A stretch of DNA of 64,000 nucleotides from Pseudoxanthomonas jiangsuensis (GCF_010093185.1 NZ_PDWL01000005.1:1-64000); one strand, 5' to 3'. Counted from the stretch's first letter, positions 1 through 18,897 are shown. Translations and numbers: made by a program. The notes: generated from the sequence alone by a model not told the origin.

Positions 1-1191
1 TTACTTGATGATCTTGGCCACGACGCCGGCGCCGACGGTGCGGCCACCCTCGCGGATCGCGAAGCGCAGGCCTTCGTCCATCGCCACCGGGTTGATCAGC
101 GTGACCACCATCTTCACGTTGTCGCCCGGCATCACCATCTCCACACCCTCCGGCAGCTGCACCGCGCCGGTGATGTCGGTGGTGCGGAAGTAGAACTGCG
201 GACGGTAGCCCTTGAAGAACGGGGTGTGACGGCCGCCCTCGTCCTTCGACAGCACGTACACCTCGGCCTCGAACTCGGTGTGCGGGGTGATCGAACCCGG
301 CTTGGCCAGCACCTGGCCACGCTCGACCTCGTCACGCTTGGTGCCGCGCAGCAGCAGGCCCGCGTTGTCGCCCGCCTGGCCCTGGTCCAGCAGCTTGCGG
401 AACATCTCCACGCCGGTCACGGTGGTCTTCTGGGTCGGACGGATACCCACGATCTCGATTTCGTCGCCCACCTTGATGATGCCGCGCTCGATGCGGCCGG
501 TCACCACGGTGCCGCGGCCGGAGATCGAGAACACGTCTTCCACCGGCATCAGGAACGGCTTGTCGATCGCGCGCTCCGGCTCCGGGATCCAGGTGTCCAG
601 CGCCTCGACCAGCTTCAGGATCGCCGGCACGCCGATGTCCGACTGGTCGCCTTCCAGCGCCAGACGCGCCGAACCGGCGATGATCGGGGTGTCGTCGCCC
701 GGGAACTCGTACTTGCTCAGCAGCTCGCGGACTTCCATCTCCACCAGCTCCAGCAGCTCGGCGTCGTCCACCATGTCGGCCTTGTTCAGGAACACGACGA
801 TGTACGGCACGCCCACCTGGCGCGACAGCAGGATGTGCTCGCGGGTCTGCGGCATCGGACCGTCAGCGGCCGAACACACCAGGATCGCACCGTCCATCTG
901 CGCCGCGCCGGTGATCATGTTCTTCACGTAGTCGGCGTGGCCCGGGCAGTCCACGTGCGCGTAGTGACGCGTCGGGCTTTCGTATTCCACGTGCGCGGTC
1001 GAGATCGTGATGCCACGCGCCTTCTCTTCCGGCGCCGCGTCGATCGCGTCGTACGCCTTGAACTCGCCGCCGAAACGCTCCGCGCCGATCTTCGTCAGCG
1101 CAGCGGTCAGCGTCGTCTTGCCGTGGTCAACGTGACCGATGGTGCCCACGTTCACGTGCGGCTTGGTGCGCTCGAACTTACCCTTGGCCAT
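1..1191 (-). CDS. tuf: elongation factor Tu (first copy)
   Basis: Translation GTPase that delivers aminoacyl-tRNA to the ribosomal A site. The 396-residue product is full length, with GHVDHGKT at residues 19-26, DCPGH at 81-85 and NKAD at 136-139, followed by the two beta-barrel domains and the usual KIIK-like C-terminus. It is the last gene seen of the rpsL-rpsG-fusA-tuf unit, 97 bases after fusA. A second copy at 17360-18550 differs at only four bases that I could find (493, 607, 637 and 859 here); only 637 changes an amino acid (Asp185 here, Glu185 there). Its TAA stop is exactly at the window edge, so the downstream gene is not visible. Confidence 0.98.
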   Translation of the reverse strand: MAKGKFERTKPHVNVGTIGHVDHGKTTLTAALTKIGAERFGGEFKAYDAIDAAPEEKARGITISTAHVEYESPTRHYAHVDCPGHADYVKNMITGAAQMDGAILVCSAADGPMPQTREHILLSRQVGVPYIVVFLNKADMVDDAELLELVEMEVRELLSKYEFPGDDTPIIAGSARLALEGDQSDIGVPAILKLVEALDTWIPEPERAIDKPFLMPVEDVFSISGRGTVVTGRIERGIIKVGDEIEIVGIRPTQKTTVTGVEMFRKLLDQGQAGDNAGLLLRGTKRDEVERGQVLAKPGSITPHTEFEAEVYVLSKDEGGRHTPFFKGYRPQFYFRTTDITGAVQLPEGVEMVMPGDNVKMVVTLINPVAMDEGLRFAIREGGRTVGAGVVAKIIK

Positions 1192-1288
1192 TGTCTATAT
1201 CTCTCTAACTGGGTTTTCTTGAGAAGTGCGGCCACGGATGGCCGCTTCCTGATCTTGTCCGTGCGCCCGGGGACGGGCGCACCGGGCC

Positions 1289-3418
1289 TTACGCCTTCTT
1301 GATCACCGTCTCGGCGATGTTGTTCGGCGCTTCCTCGTAGTGGTCGAACTCCATCGAGAAGGTCGCACGACCCTGCGACATCGAGCGCAGCGAGGTGGCG
1401 TAGCCGAACATCTCGCCCAGCGGGATCATCGCGTTGATGATCTTGCCCGACGGGCTGTCGTCCTGGCCCTGCAGCACGCCGCGGCGGCGGCTCACGTCGC
1501 CCATCACGTCGCCCAGGTAGTCCTCCGGGCTGACGATCTCGACCTTCATGATCGGCTCCAGCAGCACCGGCTTGGCCTTGGCGAAGCCCTGCTTGAACGC
1601 CATCGAGGCGGCCAGCTTGAACGCCATTTCCGAGGAGTCGACGTCGTGGTAGGAGCCGAACACCAGCTTCACCTTGACGCCCACGACCGGGAAGCCGGCC
1701 AGCGGACCGCTGGTGATGGTCTCGCGCATGCCCTTCTCGACCGACGGGATGAACTCCTTCGGGATCACGCCACCGGTGATCTCGTTGAGGAACAGGAAGT
1801 CGTCCTTGATGTCGGCGGCGTACTTCTCGCGGTCCTCGGCGGTCAGCGGCGACAGCTCGATCACGACATGGCCGTACTGGCCCTTGCCGCCCGACTGCTT
1901 GGCGTGCTTGTAGTCCGACTTGACGTCGCTCAGGCGGATGGTCTCGCGGTAGGCGACCTGCGGCTTGCCGACGTTGGCCTCGACGTTGAACTCGCGCTTC
2001 ATGCGGTCGACGATGATGTCCAGGTGCAGCTCGCCCATGCCCGAGATGATGGTCTGGCCGGACTCCTCGTCGGTCTTGACCCGGAACGAGGGATCTTCCT
2101 GGGCCAGGCGGCTCAGGGCGTTGCCCATCTTCTCCTGGTCGGACTTGGTCTTCGGCTCGACCGCCATCGAGATCACCGGCTCCGGGAACGCCATGCGCTC
2201 CAGGATGATCGGCGCATCCTGCGCGCACAGGGTGTCGCCGGTGGTGACGTCCTTCAGGCCCACCGCGGCGGCGATGTCGCCGGCCAGCACTTCCTTGATC
2301 TCGTCGCGGTTGTTGGAATGCATCTGCAGCAGGCGGCCGATGCGCTCCTTCTTGTTCTTGACCGAGTTCAGCACCGCATCGCCGGCGTTCAGGGTGCCGG
2401 AGTAGACGCGGAAGAAGGTCAGCGAGCCGACGAACGGGTCGGTCATGATCTTGAACGCCAGGGCCGAGAACGGGGCCTTGTCGCTGGACTCGCGGGTCAG
2501 CTCCTTGGTCTCGTCGTCAACGTCCACGCCCTTGACCGGCGGCACGTCCACCGGTGACGGCAGCAGGTTGATCACGCCGTCGAGCATGGCCTGCACGCCC
2601 TTGTTCTTGAACGCGGTGCCGCAGAACATCGGCACGATCTCGGTGGCCAGGGTACGCGCGCGCAGGCCGCCGACGATCTCCTCCTCGCTGAGGTCGCCCT
2701 CTTCGAGGTACTTGTTCATCAGCTCTTCGTTGGCCTCGGCGGCCGACTCGACCATGAACGCGCGCTCTTCCTGGGCCTTGGCCTGCAGCTCGGCGGGGAT
2801 GTCGCGGTATTCGAAGGTCAGGCCCTGGGAGGCGGTATCCCAGTGGATCGCCTTCATCTTCAGCAGGTCGACCACGCCCTCGAAGCCGTCCTCGGCGCCG
2901 ATCGGCACCTGCATCGGCACCGGCACGGCGCCCAGGCGCGCCTTCAGCTGGTCGCGGACCTTGTAGAAGTTGGCGCCGGTGCGGTCCATCTTGTTGACGA
3001 ACGCGATGCGCGGCACGTGGTACTTGTTGGCCTGGCGCCACACGGTCTCGGACTGCGGCTGCACGCCGCCCACGGCGCACAGCACGAACACCGCGCCGTC
3101 GAGCACGCGCAGCGAACGCTCGACCTCGATGGTGAAGTCGACGTGCCCGGGGGTGTCGATGATGTTAAAGCGGTGCTCAGGCAGGGACTTGTCCATGCCC
3201 TTCCAGAACGCGGTCGTGGCGGCGGACTGGATCGTGATGCCACGCTCCTGCTCCTGCTCCATCCAGTCCATGGTCGCGGCGCCGTCGTGCACCTCACCGA
3301 TCTTGTGGCTCTTGCCGGTGTAGAACAGGATGCGCTCGGACGTGGTGGTCTTGCCGGCATCGATGTGGGCCATGATGCCGAAGTTGCGGTAACGCTCGAT
3401 GGGAGTGGTGCGGGCCAC
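1289..3418 (-). CDS. fusA: elongation factor G
   Basis: GTPase that catalyses ribosomal translocation and, with RRF, ribosome recycling. The 709-residue product has the P loop AHIDAGKT at residues 17-24, DTPGH at 88-92 and NKMD at 142-145, followed by the normal domains II-V; length is typical for a canonical EF-G. The start is a GTG (3416-3418) giving the family N-terminus [12 protein letters not shown]. It lies between rpsG (134 bases upstream) and tuf (97 bases downstream) in the classical str operon order and is presumably co-transcribed with them. Confidence 0.98.
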   Translation of the reverse strand: MARTTPIERYRNFGIMAHIDAGKTTTSERILFYTGKSHKIGEVHDGAATMDWMEQEQERGITIQSAATTAFWKGMDKSLPEHRFNIIDTPGHVDFTIEVERSLRVLDGAVFVLCAVGGVQPQSETVWRQANKYHVPRIAFVNKMDRTGANFYKVRDQLKARLGAVPVPMQVPIGAEDGFEGVVDLLKMKAIHWDTASQGLTFEYRDIPAELQAKAQEERAFMVESAAEANEELMNKYLEEGDLSEEEIVGGLRARTLATEIVPMFCGTAFKNKGVQAMLDGVINLLPSPVDVPPVKGVDVDDETKELTRESSDKAPFSALAFKIMTDPFVGSLTFFRVYSGTLNAGDAVLNSVKNKKERIGRLLQMHSNNRDEIKEVLAGDIAAAVGLKDVTTGDTLCAQDAPIILERMAFPEPVISMAVEPKTKSDQEKMGNALSRLAQEDPSFRVKTDEESGQTIISGMGELHLDIIVDRMKREFNVEANVGKPQVAYRETIRLSDVKSDYKHAKQSGGKGQYGHVVIELSPLTAEDREKYAADIKDDFLFLNEITGGVIPKEFIPSVEKGMRETITSGPLAGFPVVGVKVKLVFGSYHDVDSSEMAFKLAASMAFKQGFAKAKPVLLEPIMKVEIVSPEDYLGDVMGDVSRRRGVLQGQDDSPSGKIINAMIPLGEMFGYATSLRSMSQGRATFSMEFDHYEEAPNNIAETVIKKA

Positions 3419-3552
3419 GGGAGCCTCTCGTTTGCTTTTGGCTTTTCGGATGAAGGAGCGGCGCGCGGCGCCGGCTTCCTAAAGACGGAGGGCGCGGAAC
3501 CTGCCGCGCCGCCCCGGAGCTGGTCGCAAGGCCCCGGAGGGGCCTCGCTGGA

Positions 3553-4020
3553 TCACCAGCGGTAGTGCGCGAAGGCCTTGTTGGCCTCGGCCATGCGGTG
3601 GGTCTCTTCGCGCTTCTTGATCGCGCCGCCGCGGTTCTCGGAGGCGTCGAGCAGCTCGCCGGCCAGCTTGCGGGCCATCGAGTTCTCGCCGCGCTTGCGG
3701 GCCGAGTCGATCACCCAGCGCATGGCCAGGGCCAGGCGGCGGGACGAACGCACTTCGACCGGCACCTGGTAGGTCGCGCCGCCGACGCGGCGGGACTTGA
3801 CCTCGACCGCCGGGGACACGTTGTCCAGCGCCTTCTGCACCAGCTCGATGGCGTTGGCGTTCTTCTCGTTGATCACGTCCATCGCGTCGTACACGATGTT
3901 CTCGGCGATCGACTTCTTGCCGCTCTTCATCACCATGTTGATGAAGCGGGCGATGGTCTCGCTCCCGTGCTTCGGATCGGGAAGGACGGCGCGCTGGGGG
4001 GTGGAACCTTTACGGGACAT
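3553..4020 (-). CDS. rpsG: 30S ribosomal protein S7
   Basis: Primary assembly protein of the 30S head that binds the 3' major domain of 16S rRNA and lines the E site. The 155-residue product starts MSRKGSTPQ and ends [15 protein letters not shown], both typical of bacterial S7, and has the usual length. It follows rpsL by 15 bases and precedes fusA. In enterobacteria S7 is the translational repressor of the str operon; whether that regulation exists here cannot be read with confidence from the 134-base rpsG-fusA gap. Confidence 0.98.
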   Translation of the reverse strand: MSRKGSTPQRAVLPDPKHGSETIARFINMVMKSGKKSIAENIVYDAMDVINEKNANAIELVQKALDNVSPAVEVKSRRVGGATYQVPVEVRSSRRLALAMRWVIDSARKRGENSMARKLAGELLDASENRGGAIKKREETHRMAEANKAFAHYRW

Positions 4021-4035
4021 GTCGGGCTTCCTCGA

Positions 4036-4410
4036 TTAGCTCTTCGGGCGCTTGGCGCCGTACTTCGAACGGCCCTGGCGACGCTTGGTGACGCCGGCGG
4101 CATCCAGCGAGCCGCGGACGGTGTGGTAACGCACGCCCGGCAGGTCCTTGACGCGGCCGCCGCGGATCAGGACCACGGAGTGCTCCTGCAGGTTGTGGCC
4201 TTCGCCGCCGATGTACGAGATGACCTCGTAGCCGTTGGTCAGCCGCACCTTGGCGACCTTGCGCAGGGCCGAGTTCGGCTTCTTCGGGGTGGTGGTGTAC
4301 ACACGGGTGCAAACGCCACGGCGCTGCGGGCACTTCTCGAGCGCCGGCGAGGCGCTCTTGTAGGTCTCCGCCTGCCGCGGCTTGCGGACCAGCTGGTTGA
4401 TCGTCGCCAT
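4036..4410 (-). CDS. rpsL: 30S ribosomal protein S12
   Basis: Decoding-centre protein of the small subunit. The 124-residue product is complete and carries the conserved [11 protein letters not shown] and [13 protein letters not shown] segments. Lys43 and Lys88, the positions where streptomycin-resistance substitutions are known, are both wild type, so the sequence predicts a streptomycin-sensitive ribosome. It is the first gene of the str operon, reading from the promoter at 4499-4528, with a strong hairpin at the very beginning of the leader. Confidence 0.98.
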   Translation of the reverse strand: MATINQLVRKPRQAETYKSASPALEKCPQRRGVCTRVYTTTPKKPNSALRKVAKVRLTNGYEVISYIGGEGHNLQEHSVVLIRGGRVKDLPGVRYHTVRGSLDAAGVTKRRQGRSKYGAKRPKS

Positions 4411-4465
4411 TTCTAAGGTTCTTCTGCTTGGGGCTCCGCGGACCGGAGCCGGACGTGAAAACGAC

Positions 4466-4488
4466 GGCAGGCCGAAGGACGGCCTGCC
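4466..4488 (-). terminator. hairpin with T-run at the start of the rpsL leader
   Basis: On the minus strand a perfect 9-bp stem (GGCAGGCCG with CGGCCTGCC, 5-base loop) is followed by GTCGTTTTC. It has the form of an intrinsic terminator, although the T-run is short and set 3 bases off the stem. It could end transcription coming from rpoC, but it also lies just downstream of the predicted start point of the rpsL promoter, so it would form the 5' end of the str mRNA. An RNA-stabilising 5' stem or an early pausing site is therefore an alternative. Confidence 0.55.
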
Positions 4489-4498
4489 GAGACACGGG

Positions 4499-4528
4499 AG
4501 TATAGCTGGGCGCCAAAAACCGCGTCAA
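4499..4528 (-). promoter_or_regulatory. sigma-70-type promoter for rpsL-rpsG-fusA-tuf
   Basis: On the minus strand TTGACG (4523-4528) and TATACT (4499-4504) are separated by 18 bases, close to the sigma-70 consensus at both boxes. They sit 89 bases or more upstream of the rpsL ATG. This supports independent initiation of the str operon rather than reliance on read-through from rpoBC. Confidence 0.7.
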
Positions 4529-4592
4529 CCGACGCCCTGCCCTCCCTTGCTGCGGCCCGGCGGGACATTCATCCCCGGCGGACCGCATCGCC

Positions 4593-4617
4593 GGACGGCG
4601 GCATCCAGCCGCCGTCC
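4593..4617 (-). terminator. hairpin between rpoC and rpsL
   Basis: A perfect 10-bp inverted repeat (GGACGGCGGC / GCCGCCGTCC, 5-base loop) lies 54 bases after the rpoC stop codon. There is no T-run after it on either strand, so it may slow RNA polymerase or stabilise the rpoC mRNA end rather than act as an intrinsic terminator. Apart from this hairpin and the promoter and hairpin nearer to rpsL, the 260-base rpoC-rpsL gap shows no reading frame that looks coding. Confidence 0.4.
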
Positions 4618-4670
4618 TCGGCCCGGCCCGTGCCGCCCCTCGCGGGACGGCCGGTTCCGGACCGGTTGCA

Positions 4671-8885
<4,215 letters not shown>

Positions 8886-8969
8886 TTCTTGTCTCCGTCA
8901 GGAGTAAGGGCGGTCGATGGGCGGTTCGGAGGAGAGGCGCGGCCTGCGATGCGGGCCGCGCCGCGCGCC

Positions 8970-13160
<4,191 letters not shown>

Positions 13161-13365
13161 GGGTCTACCACCTTTGGCAGTGCGGGCCGCGCGTCCGCGG
13201 TCCGGGGGGAACGTGAAGCTGTCAGTCGGTAGTCGCTGGTATTGCCGGCACCAGCACGCCTTCTATCGCTACTTCCGACTACCAGCTCCGCATGCGTGGA
13301 AACTGGGTTTTGCAGGTCTTGCCTGTACTTCCGGGCCGTGCGCGGAGAGATGCTCCGGAACGACC

Positions 13366-13394
13366 AAAGGCCGGGGGCTTTCGCCCCCAGCCTT
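13366..13394 (-). terminator. attenuator-like hairpin in the rplL-rpoB gap
   Basis: On the minus strand, AAGGCTGGGGGC and GCCCCCGGCCTT form a stem with one mismatch and a GAAA loop, followed by TTTGG. It lies about 40 bases after the rplL stop. In Escherichia coli a partial terminator at the same place sets the ratio of ribosomal protein to RNA polymerase; the position here supports the same job by inference. The rest of the 272-base gap holds no credible gene. Confidence 0.55.
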
Positions 13395-13432
13395 CGCGCA
13401 TCACCGAGTGGACCGGCGATGCAAGGTGCCGC

Positions 13433-13807
13433 TTACTTGAGCTCGACGGTCGCGCCGGCGGCTTCCAGTTCCTTCTTGAACTTCTCGGCGTCTTCCTTCG
13501 AAGCGCCTTCCTTGACGTCCTTCGGTGCGCCTTCCACCAGGTCCTTGGCTTCCTTCAGGCCCAGGCCGGTGATGGCGCGGACGGCCTTGATGACCTCGAC
13601 CTTCTTCTCGCCGGCGGCCTTCAGCACGACGGTGAACTCGGTCTGCTCCTCGACCGGGGCGGCGGCGGCGGCCGGGCCGGCGGCCACGGCGACCGGGGCG
13701 GCGGCGGAGACGCCGAACTTCTCTTCGATGGCCTTGACCAGCTCCATCACTTCCATGAGGGTCTTGCCGGCGATGGCTTCGACGATCTGCTCGTTGGACA
13801 GGGACAT
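13433..13807 (-). CDS. rplL: 50S ribosomal protein L7/L12
   Basis: Multicopy stalk protein that recruits translational GTPases. The 124-residue product has the N-terminal dimerisation helices (residues 1 to about 33), an Ala/Pro-rich flexible hinge around residues 34-52, and the C-terminal factor-binding domain with the [12 protein letters not shown] segment. Length is usual. It follows rplJ by 51 bases and ends before the rpoB attenuator region. Confidence 0.98.
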   Translation of the reverse strand: MSLSNEQIVEAIAGKTLMEVMELVKAIEEKFGVSAAAPVAVAAGPAAAAAPVEEQTEFTVVLKAAGEKKVEVIKAVRAITGLGLKEAKDLVEGAPKDVKEGASKEDAEKFKKELEAAGATVELK

Positions 13808-13858
13808 TGTGATTACCTTCTGAAAAGTTTTAAGGGATTTCGGAAATCGTCGACGCGC

Positions 13859-14389
13859 TTACGCTTCGGCGGCCGCTTCTTCGGCCGGCGCGGCTTCGCC
13901 GCCACCCTGCTGCTCGCCGACGGCCTTGACCGCGCGGGCGAACATGGTGGCCGGCTCGGCCAGGACGCGGGCCAGCATGGCCAGGGCCTGCTCGAGCGTC
14001 GGCAGCGAGGCCAGGACCTCGACGTGGCTGGCCGGGTACAGCTGGCCGCCCACGGCGACCACCTTCGGCTGCAGCTTGTCGTTGGTCTTGGCGAACTCCT
14101 TGATCAGGCGGCCGGCGGCGCCGGGCTCCTCGGTCGAGAACGCATACAGCAGCGGACCCACGAGCGCATCCTTGGTGCACTCGAACTCCGTGCCTTCGAC
14201 GGCGCGCGCGGCCAGCGTGTTCTTGACGACTTTCAAGTACACGCCGTTCTCGCGGGCCTTCTTGCGCATCGCGGTCATCTGGGAGACCGAGGTGCCTGCG
14301 TATTCGGCGGCGATCAGGGAGTGCGCCTTGGCGGCGACGTCGGCCAGTTCGGCGACGACTTCCTTCTTCTGGGACAGATTGAGAGCCAT
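13859..14389 (-). CDS. rplJ: 50S ribosomal protein L10
   Basis: Stalk base protein that anchors L7/L12 dimers to the ribosome and, in well-studied bacteria, represses its own operon by binding the leader mRNA. The start chosen is the ATG at 14387-14389 ([12 protein letters not shown]), preceded by a strong GGAGGAG ribosome-binding site; the open frame upstream is not conserved-looking. This gives 176 residues, normal for the family. The C-terminus is Glu/Ala-rich. It is followed by rplL. Confidence 0.97.
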   Translation of the reverse strand: MALNLSQKKEVVAELADVAAKAHSLIAAEYAGTSVSQMTAMRKKARENGVYLKVVKNTLAARAVEGTEFECTKDALVGPLLYAFSTEEPGAAGRLIKEFAKTNDKLQPKVVAVGGQLYPASHVEVLASLPTLEQALAMLARVLAEPATMFARAVKAVGEQQGGGEAAPAEEAAAEA

Positions 14390-14718
14390 AACACTCCTCC
14401 GTAGTAACTCCGCTCGCGGCTCCTGCCGCTTGCGGTCCTGGGCGGCGCCCTTCCGTGCGCGCCGGGGATGCCTCGGGCATCCCGGTGCTGGCCTTTCTGA
14501 TCCGGGGTCCCGAAAGGATCGGTCTGCCGGGAAAACTTCCAGAAGGCGGCACCATCTGCGCAGGTTTCGGGTCCTCGCGGACCTTGGATTAAGCGATCCC
14601 GCTGCATCGACGGCGATTCCCTGCCAGGAGCGAGCTTCCGTGCCCGTCGTCGATGTGCGCCGACCGCGCCTGCGGTCTTTGACGGCTGTCGCCACACCGG
14701 AGTGAGGCGACCGCCCTC
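14390..14718 (-). promoter_or_regulatory. long rplJ leader (possible L10-binding region)
   Basis: This leader, between the rplA terminator hairpin and the rplJ start codon, has no credible coding sequence. It contains several self-complementary stretches, including GGTCCGCGAGGACC near 14571-14584, and ends with the rplJ ribosome-binding site. Ribosomal protein L10 with L7/L12 represses translation from a structured leader at this place in many bacteria, so a similar role is inferred from position. I did not identify a specific L10 kink-turn motif or a convincing promoter. Confidence 0.4.
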
Positions 14719-14750
14719 AAAATGCCGCCCGGCGCTCGCGCGCCGGGCGG
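14719..14750 (-). terminator. terminator after rplA
   Basis: On the minus strand a perfect 11-bp stem (CCGCCCGGCGC / GCGCCGGGCGG, loop GCGA) is followed by CATTTTGAG, starting 10 bases after the rplA stop codon. It would separate the rplK-rplA message from the rplJ-rplL-rpoBC message. The T-run is short, so termination may be partial. Confidence 0.6.
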
Positions 14751-14759
14751 GTGAAACGA

Positions 14760-15458
14760 TTACTTCAGGGTCAGCGAAGCCTGGTCGACGGTCACGCCCG
14801 GGCCCATGGTCGAGCTCAGCGAGATCTTCTGCAGGTACTGCCCCTTGGAGGTCGCCGGCTTGGCCTTGATCAGGTCCAGCAGCAAAGCCTGCAGGTTCGA
14901 CTTCAGCGCTTCGTCGCTGAACTCGGCCTTGCCGATGGTGGCGTGGATGATGCCGGCCTTGTCGGTGCGGTAGCGGACCTGGCCCGACTTGGCGTTCTTC
15001 ACCGCCTCGGCCGGGTTCGGCGACACGGTGCCGACCTTCGGGTTCGGCATCAGGCCGCGCGGGCCCAGCACCTGGCCGAGCTTGCCGACCACGCGCATGG
15101 CGTCCGGGGTGGCGATGACCACGTCGTAGTTCAGGTCGCCGGCCAGCATCTTCTCGGCCAGATCGTCCATGCCCACGGCCTCGGCGCCGGCGGCGGTGGC
15201 CTCGTCGGCCTTGGCGCCGGCCGGGGCGAACACCGCCACGCGCACGCTCTTGCCGGTACCGGCCGGCAGCACGGTCGAGCCGCGCACCTGCTGGTCGGAC
15301 TTCTTGGCGTCCACGCCCAGGCGCACGGCCACGTCGACGGCCTCGACGAACTTGGCCTTGGTGAAGCCCTTGATGATCTTCAGGGCGTCGTCGATCGAGT
15401 ACGCCTTGCCCGGCTCAACGGCCGCCTTGATCGCCTTCTGTCGCTTGTTCAGTGCCAT
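14760..15458 (-). CDS. rplA: 50S ribosomal protein L1
   Basis: L1-stalk protein that binds 23S rRNA, helps release deacylated tRNA and, in other bacteria, represses the rplKA message. The ATG at 15456-15458 ([14 protein letters not shown]) gives 232 residues, the usual length; the longer open frame upstream would overlap rplK and is not adopted. It follows rplK after only 4 bases, so the two are translationally close and clearly one unit. Confidence 0.97.
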   Translation of the reverse strand: MALNKRQKAIKAAVEPGKAYSIDDALKIIKGFTKAKFVEAVDVAVRLGVDAKKSDQQVRGSTVLPAGTGKSVRVAVFAPAGAKADEATAAGAEAVGMDDLAEKMLAGDLNYDVVIATPDAMRVVGKLGQVLGPRGLMPNPKVGTVSPNPAEAVKNAKSGQVRYRTDKAGIIHATIGKAEFSDEALKSNLQALLLDLIKAKPATSKGQYLQKISLSSTMGPGVTVDQASLTLK

Positions 15459-15462
15459 GTTC

Positions 15463-15891
15463 TCAGCCCTCCACCACAAGGCCCATCGAACGGGCGGAGC
15501 CCGCGATGGTACGCACCGCCGCATCCAGATCGGCCGCGGTCAGATCGGGTTCCTTCGCCTTGGCGATCTCCTCGAGCTGCTTGCGGGTGACCTTGCCCAC
15601 CTTGTCGGTGTTCGGGCGCTTGGAGCCGGAAGTGATGCCCACGGCCTTCTTCAGCAGGATGGTCGCCGGCGGCGTCTTGGTGATGAAGGTGAAGGTGCGG
15701 TCCGAGTAGGCGGTGATGACCACCGGAATCGGCAGGCCCGGCTCGAGCTTCTGGGTGGCGGCGTTGAACGCCTTGCAGAACTCCATGATGTTCAGGCCGC
15801 GCTGGCCCAGCGCGGGACCGACCGGCGGCGAGGGGTTGGCCTGGCCGGCCTTCACCTGCAGCTTGATGTAACCGACGACTTTCTTTGCCAT
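15463..15891 (-). CDS. rplK: 50S ribosomal protein L11
   Basis: Component of the GTPase-associated centre, binding 23S rRNA with L10 and needed for RelA activation. The 142-residue product has the characteristic [12 protein letters not shown] start, the proline-rich [13 protein letters not shown] segment in the N-terminal domain and the rRNA-binding C-terminal domain ending [12 protein letters not shown]. It begins the rplK-rplA pair and lies 212 bases downstream of nusG, across a terminator-like hairpin. Confidence 0.98.
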   Translation of the reverse strand: MAKKVVGYIKLQVKAGQANPSPPVGPALGQRGLNIMEFCKAFNAATQKLEPGLPIPVVITAYSDRTFTFITKTPPATILLKKAVGITSGSKRPNTDKVGKVTRKQLEEIAKAKEPDLTAADLDAAVRTIAGSARSMGLVVEG

Positions 15892-15994
15892 TTCAATGCT
15901 CTCCGGGTGCTAGCGCCTGGCTGGCAGGCTCCCCATCGTTCCGGGAAAATCACGCGTCCCGGCGTCGCGTTGACGCTTGAAACTCCAGTCGCGC

Positions 15995-16017
15995 AAAAGG
16001 CCGCCTGGGCGGCGGCC
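15995..16017 (-). terminator. terminator after nusG
   Basis: On the minus strand, GGCCGCC and GGCGGCC form a 7-bp stem with a 5-base loop, immediately followed by TTTTGCG. It lies 87 bases after the nusG stop codon, in the gap before rplK, and looks like a modest intrinsic terminator. No rplK promoter close to consensus was found in the remaining gap. Confidence 0.55.
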
Positions 16018-16103
16018 GATGCGGATGCCCGGCTGTCCCGGGCAGGAAGCCGCGCAGTATAGCAGCTTTTCGGGCACCCGGCGGCCTGGCCGCCGGGGCC
16101 GGG

Positions 16104-16661
16104 TCAGGCCTTCTCGACCTGGCCGAATTCCAGCTCCACCGGGGTGGAGCGGCCGAAGATCAGTACCGCCACGCGCAGGCGGCTCTTCTCGTAGTTGACT
16201 TCCTCGACCACACCGTTGAAGTCGTTGAACGGGCCGTCGGTGACCCGGACCATCTGGCCCGGCTCGAACAGCACCTTCGGACGCGGCTTCTCCACGCCTT
16301 CCTGGACGCGCTGCAGGATCGCGTCGGCCTCGTCGTCGCGGATCGGCAGCGGGCGGTCGGCGGTGCCGCCGATGAAGCCCATGACCTTGGAGGTCTCCTT
16401 GACCAGGTGCCAGCTCTCGCTGTCGATGCGCGGGATGCCGGCCTCGTCGTGGGTCTCGATCTGGACCAGGACGTAGCCCGGGAAGAACTTGCGCTCGGAG
16501 CGACGCTTCTGCCCGGAGCGCATCTCGACCACTTCCTCGGTCGGGACCAAGACGTCGCCGAAGCGCTCCTCCATGCCCTGACGGACGATGCGGTCGCGCA
16601 GCGCCTGGGCGACGGACTTTTCGAAACCGGAATAGGCGTGAACCACGTACCAACGCTTCAC
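16104..16661 (-). CDS. nusG: transcription termination/antitermination protein NusG
   Basis: RNA polymerase-bound factor that suppresses pausing, links to Rho and can couple to ribosomal protein S10. The 185-residue product starts [14 protein letters not shown] (from a GTG codon at 16659-16661), has the NGN domain over roughly residues 1-120, and a C-terminal KOW domain with the [13 protein letters not shown] segment. The length is normal. It is 13 bases downstream of secE, the conserved secE-nusG pair. Confidence 0.98.
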   Translation of the reverse strand: MKRWYVVHAYSGFEKSVAQALRDRIVRQGMEERFGDVLVPTEEVVEMRSGQKRRSERKFFPGYVLVQIETHDEAGIPRIDSESWHLVKETSKVMGFIGGTADRPLPIRDDEADAILQRVQEGVEKPRPKVLFEPGQMVRVTDGPFNDFNGVVEEVNYEKSRLRVAVLIFGRSTPVELEFGQVEKA

Positions 16662-16674
16662 TGCGACATTCTCC

Positions 16675-17088
16675 TCAGCGGCCGAAGTTCAGGAACAGCT
16701 CGATCGCCCACTTCACGAAGAAATCGAAGCCAGCCAGGATCAGGCTCAGGATCACCACCACGGCGATCACGACCCAGGTCATGCGGGTGGTTTCCTGGCG
16801 GGTCGGCCATACCACCTTGCGCAATTCGAAGCGCGACTCGGACAGGAACTCGCGCAAGTCGCGGCCCTTGCCGCTGGTGAGGAACACCAGGGTGCCGGCG
16901 ACCAGGCCAACGGCCACCGCCAGGCCGCGCAGCTGCGGGCCCCAGGCACCCAGCTGGCCGGCGTGCTCGGCGGCGGAGAACCAGAACCAGACGAACAGAC
17001 CGCCCAGCACCAGCACTGCGGCAATGGCGTACTTGACGATGTCGCCGCCGCTGGAGGCGGACTGGGCCGGGTCGATCTTGCTGTTCAC
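16675..17088 (-). CDS. secE: preprotein translocase subunit SecE
   Basis: Essential small subunit of the SecYEG channel in the inner membrane. The GTG at 17086-17088 (reading [11 protein letters not shown]) is chosen because it gives 137 residues, whereas the open frame further upstream would run into the tRNA-Trp gene. Three hydrophobic segments are visible (roughly residues 20-38, 50-70 and 105-130), with the conserved amphipathic helix and VVWPTRQET motif between the second and third. This is the longer three-helix form found in gammaproteobacteria. Confidence 0.95.
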   Translation of the reverse strand: MNSKIDPAQSASSGGDIVKYAIAAVLVLGGLFVWFWFSAAEHAGQLGAWGPQLRGLAVAVGLVAGTLVFLTSGKGRDLREFLSESRFELRKVVWPTRQETTRMTWVVIAVVVILSLILAGFDFFVKWAIELFLNFGR

Positions 17089-17181
17089 TAATGCGAGTCC
17101 CTCGCAGGAGCCCGCACATCCAGGTGCGGACTTCTCAATTTCACACAGGACGGCCGTCCGACGGCCGTACGACTTCGTAAG

Positions 17182-17257
<76 letters not shown>

Positions 17258-17359
17258 ACGTCGAAAACTCTTGGCTTCCCTTAGACGGCGAAGGCGGACC
17301 GAGGTTCCGGCCCGCCCTTCGCGCTTTCCGGCGAACCCGTCGCCGGGATCCGCAGGGGC

Positions 17360-18550
17360 TTACTTGATGATCTTGGCCACGACGCCGGCGCCGACGGTGC
17401 GGCCACCCTCGCGGATCGCGAAGCGCAGGCCTTCGTCCATCGCCACCGGGTTGATCAGCGTGACCACCATCTTCACGTTGTCGCCCGGCATCACCATCTC
17501 CACACCCTCCGGCAGCTGCACCGCGCCGGTGATGTCGGTGGTGCGGAAGTAGAACTGCGGACGGTAGCCCTTGAAGAACGGGGTGTGACGGCCGCCCTCG
17601 TCCTTCGACAGCACGTACACCTCGGCCTCGAACTCGGTGTGCGGGGTGATCGAACCCGGCTTGGCCAGCACCTGGCCACGCTCGACCTCGTCACGCTTGG
17701 TGCCGCGCAGCAGCAGGCCCGCGTTGTCGCCCGCCTGGCCCTGGTCCAGCAGCTTGCGGAACATCTCCACGCCGGTCACGGTGGTCTTCTGGGTCGGACG
17801 GATACCCACGATCTCGATTTCGTCGCCCACCTTGATGATGCCGCGCTCGATACGGCCGGTCACCACGGTGCCGCGGCCGGAGATCGAGAACACGTCTTCC
17901 ACCGGCATCAGGAACGGCTTGTCGATCGCGCGCTCCGGCTCCGGGATCCAGGTGTCCAGCGCCTCCACCAGCTTCAGGATCGCCGGCACGCCGATCTCCG
18001 ACTGGTCGCCTTCCAGCGCCAGACGCGCCGAACCGGCGATGATCGGGGTGTCGTCGCCCGGGAACTCGTACTTGCTCAGCAGCTCGCGGACTTCCATCTC
18101 CACCAGCTCCAGCAGCTCGGCGTCGTCCACCATGTCGGCCTTGTTCAGGAACACGACGATGTACGGCACGCCCACCTGGCGCGACAGCAGGATGTGCTCG
18201 CGGGTCTGCGGCATCGGGCCGTCAGCGGCCGAACACACCAGGATCGCACCGTCCATCTGCGCCGCGCCGGTGATCATGTTCTTCACGTAGTCGGCGTGGC
18301 CCGGGCAGTCCACGTGCGCGTAGTGACGCGTCGGGCTTTCGTATTCCACGTGCGCGGTCGAGATCGTGATGCCACGCGCCTTCTCTTCCGGCGCCGCGTC
18401 GATCGCGTCGTACGCCTTGAACTCGCCGCCGAAACGCTCCGCGCCGATCTTCGTCAGCGCAGCGGTCAGCGTCGTCTTGCCGTGGTCAACGTGACCGATG
18501 GTGCCCACGTTCACGTGCGGCTTGGTGCGCTCGAACTTACCCTTGGCCAT
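17360..18550 (-). CDS. tuf: elongation factor Tu (second copy)
   Basis: Same role and motifs as the copy at 1-1191: 396 residues with [13 protein letters not shown] and NKAD. It differs from that copy at four bases found by eye (17852, 17966, 17996 and 18218), giving one conservative change (Glu185 instead of Asp185). The near identity ends at the start codon; the upstream sequences are unrelated. It follows tRNA-Thr and precedes tRNA-Trp, as in the tufB-type locus of other gammaproteobacteria, and is expected to be transcribed from the promoter before tRNA-Tyr. Confidence 0.98.
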   Translation of the reverse strand: MAKGKFERTKPHVNVGTIGHVDHGKTTLTAALTKIGAERFGGEFKAYDAIDAAPEEKARGITISTAHVEYESPTRHYAHVDCPGHADYVKNMITGAAQMDGAILVCSAADGPMPQTREHILLSRQVGVPYIVVFLNKADMVDDAELLELVEMEVRELLSKYEFPGDDTPIIAGSARLALEGDQSEIGVPAILKLVEALDTWIPEPERAIDKPFLMPVEDVFSISGRGTVVTGRIERGIIKVGDEIEIVGIRPTQKTTVTGVEMFRKLLDQGQAGDNAGLLLRGTKRDEVERGQVLAKPGSITPHTEFEAEVYVLSKDEGGRHTPFFKGYRPQFYFRTTDITGAVQLPEGVEMVMPGDNVKMVVTLINPVAMDEGLRFAIREGGRTVGAGVVAKIIK

Positions 18551-18647
18551 GGCTGCTTCTTCTCGATCTCGAAGTGGTCTTGGAACCAGCCCGCCGGGCG
18601 GCGGGCCTCCGCGTCTCCGCCACAGGCCTGGCCGGCGGCGGGAAAGG

Positions 18648-18723
18648 TGGTGCTCACGAAAGGAATCGAACCTTCGACCTCCTCCTTACCAAGGAGGTGC
18701 TCTACCGACTGAGCTACGTGAGC
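18648..18723 (-). tRNA. tRNA-Thr (GGT anticodon)
   Basis: A complete 76-base cloverleaf on the minus strand, with acceptor GCTCACG / CGTGAGC, discriminator A, anticodon loop CTTGGTAA carrying GGT, and an encoded CCA end. It is the last tRNA of the Tyr-Gly-Thr cluster, 97 bases before tuf. Confidence 0.97.
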
Positions 18724-18760
18724 GTGAAGCTATTTTTCAGGAACACCGGGCGTTGCGCAA

Positions 18761-18834
<74 letters not shown>

Positions 18835-18897
18835 GAGGGGAACGCTTCCCGGCCAACCGCTCCGGGCCTTGCCACGATGTTCCGGTACCGCAAGAAC

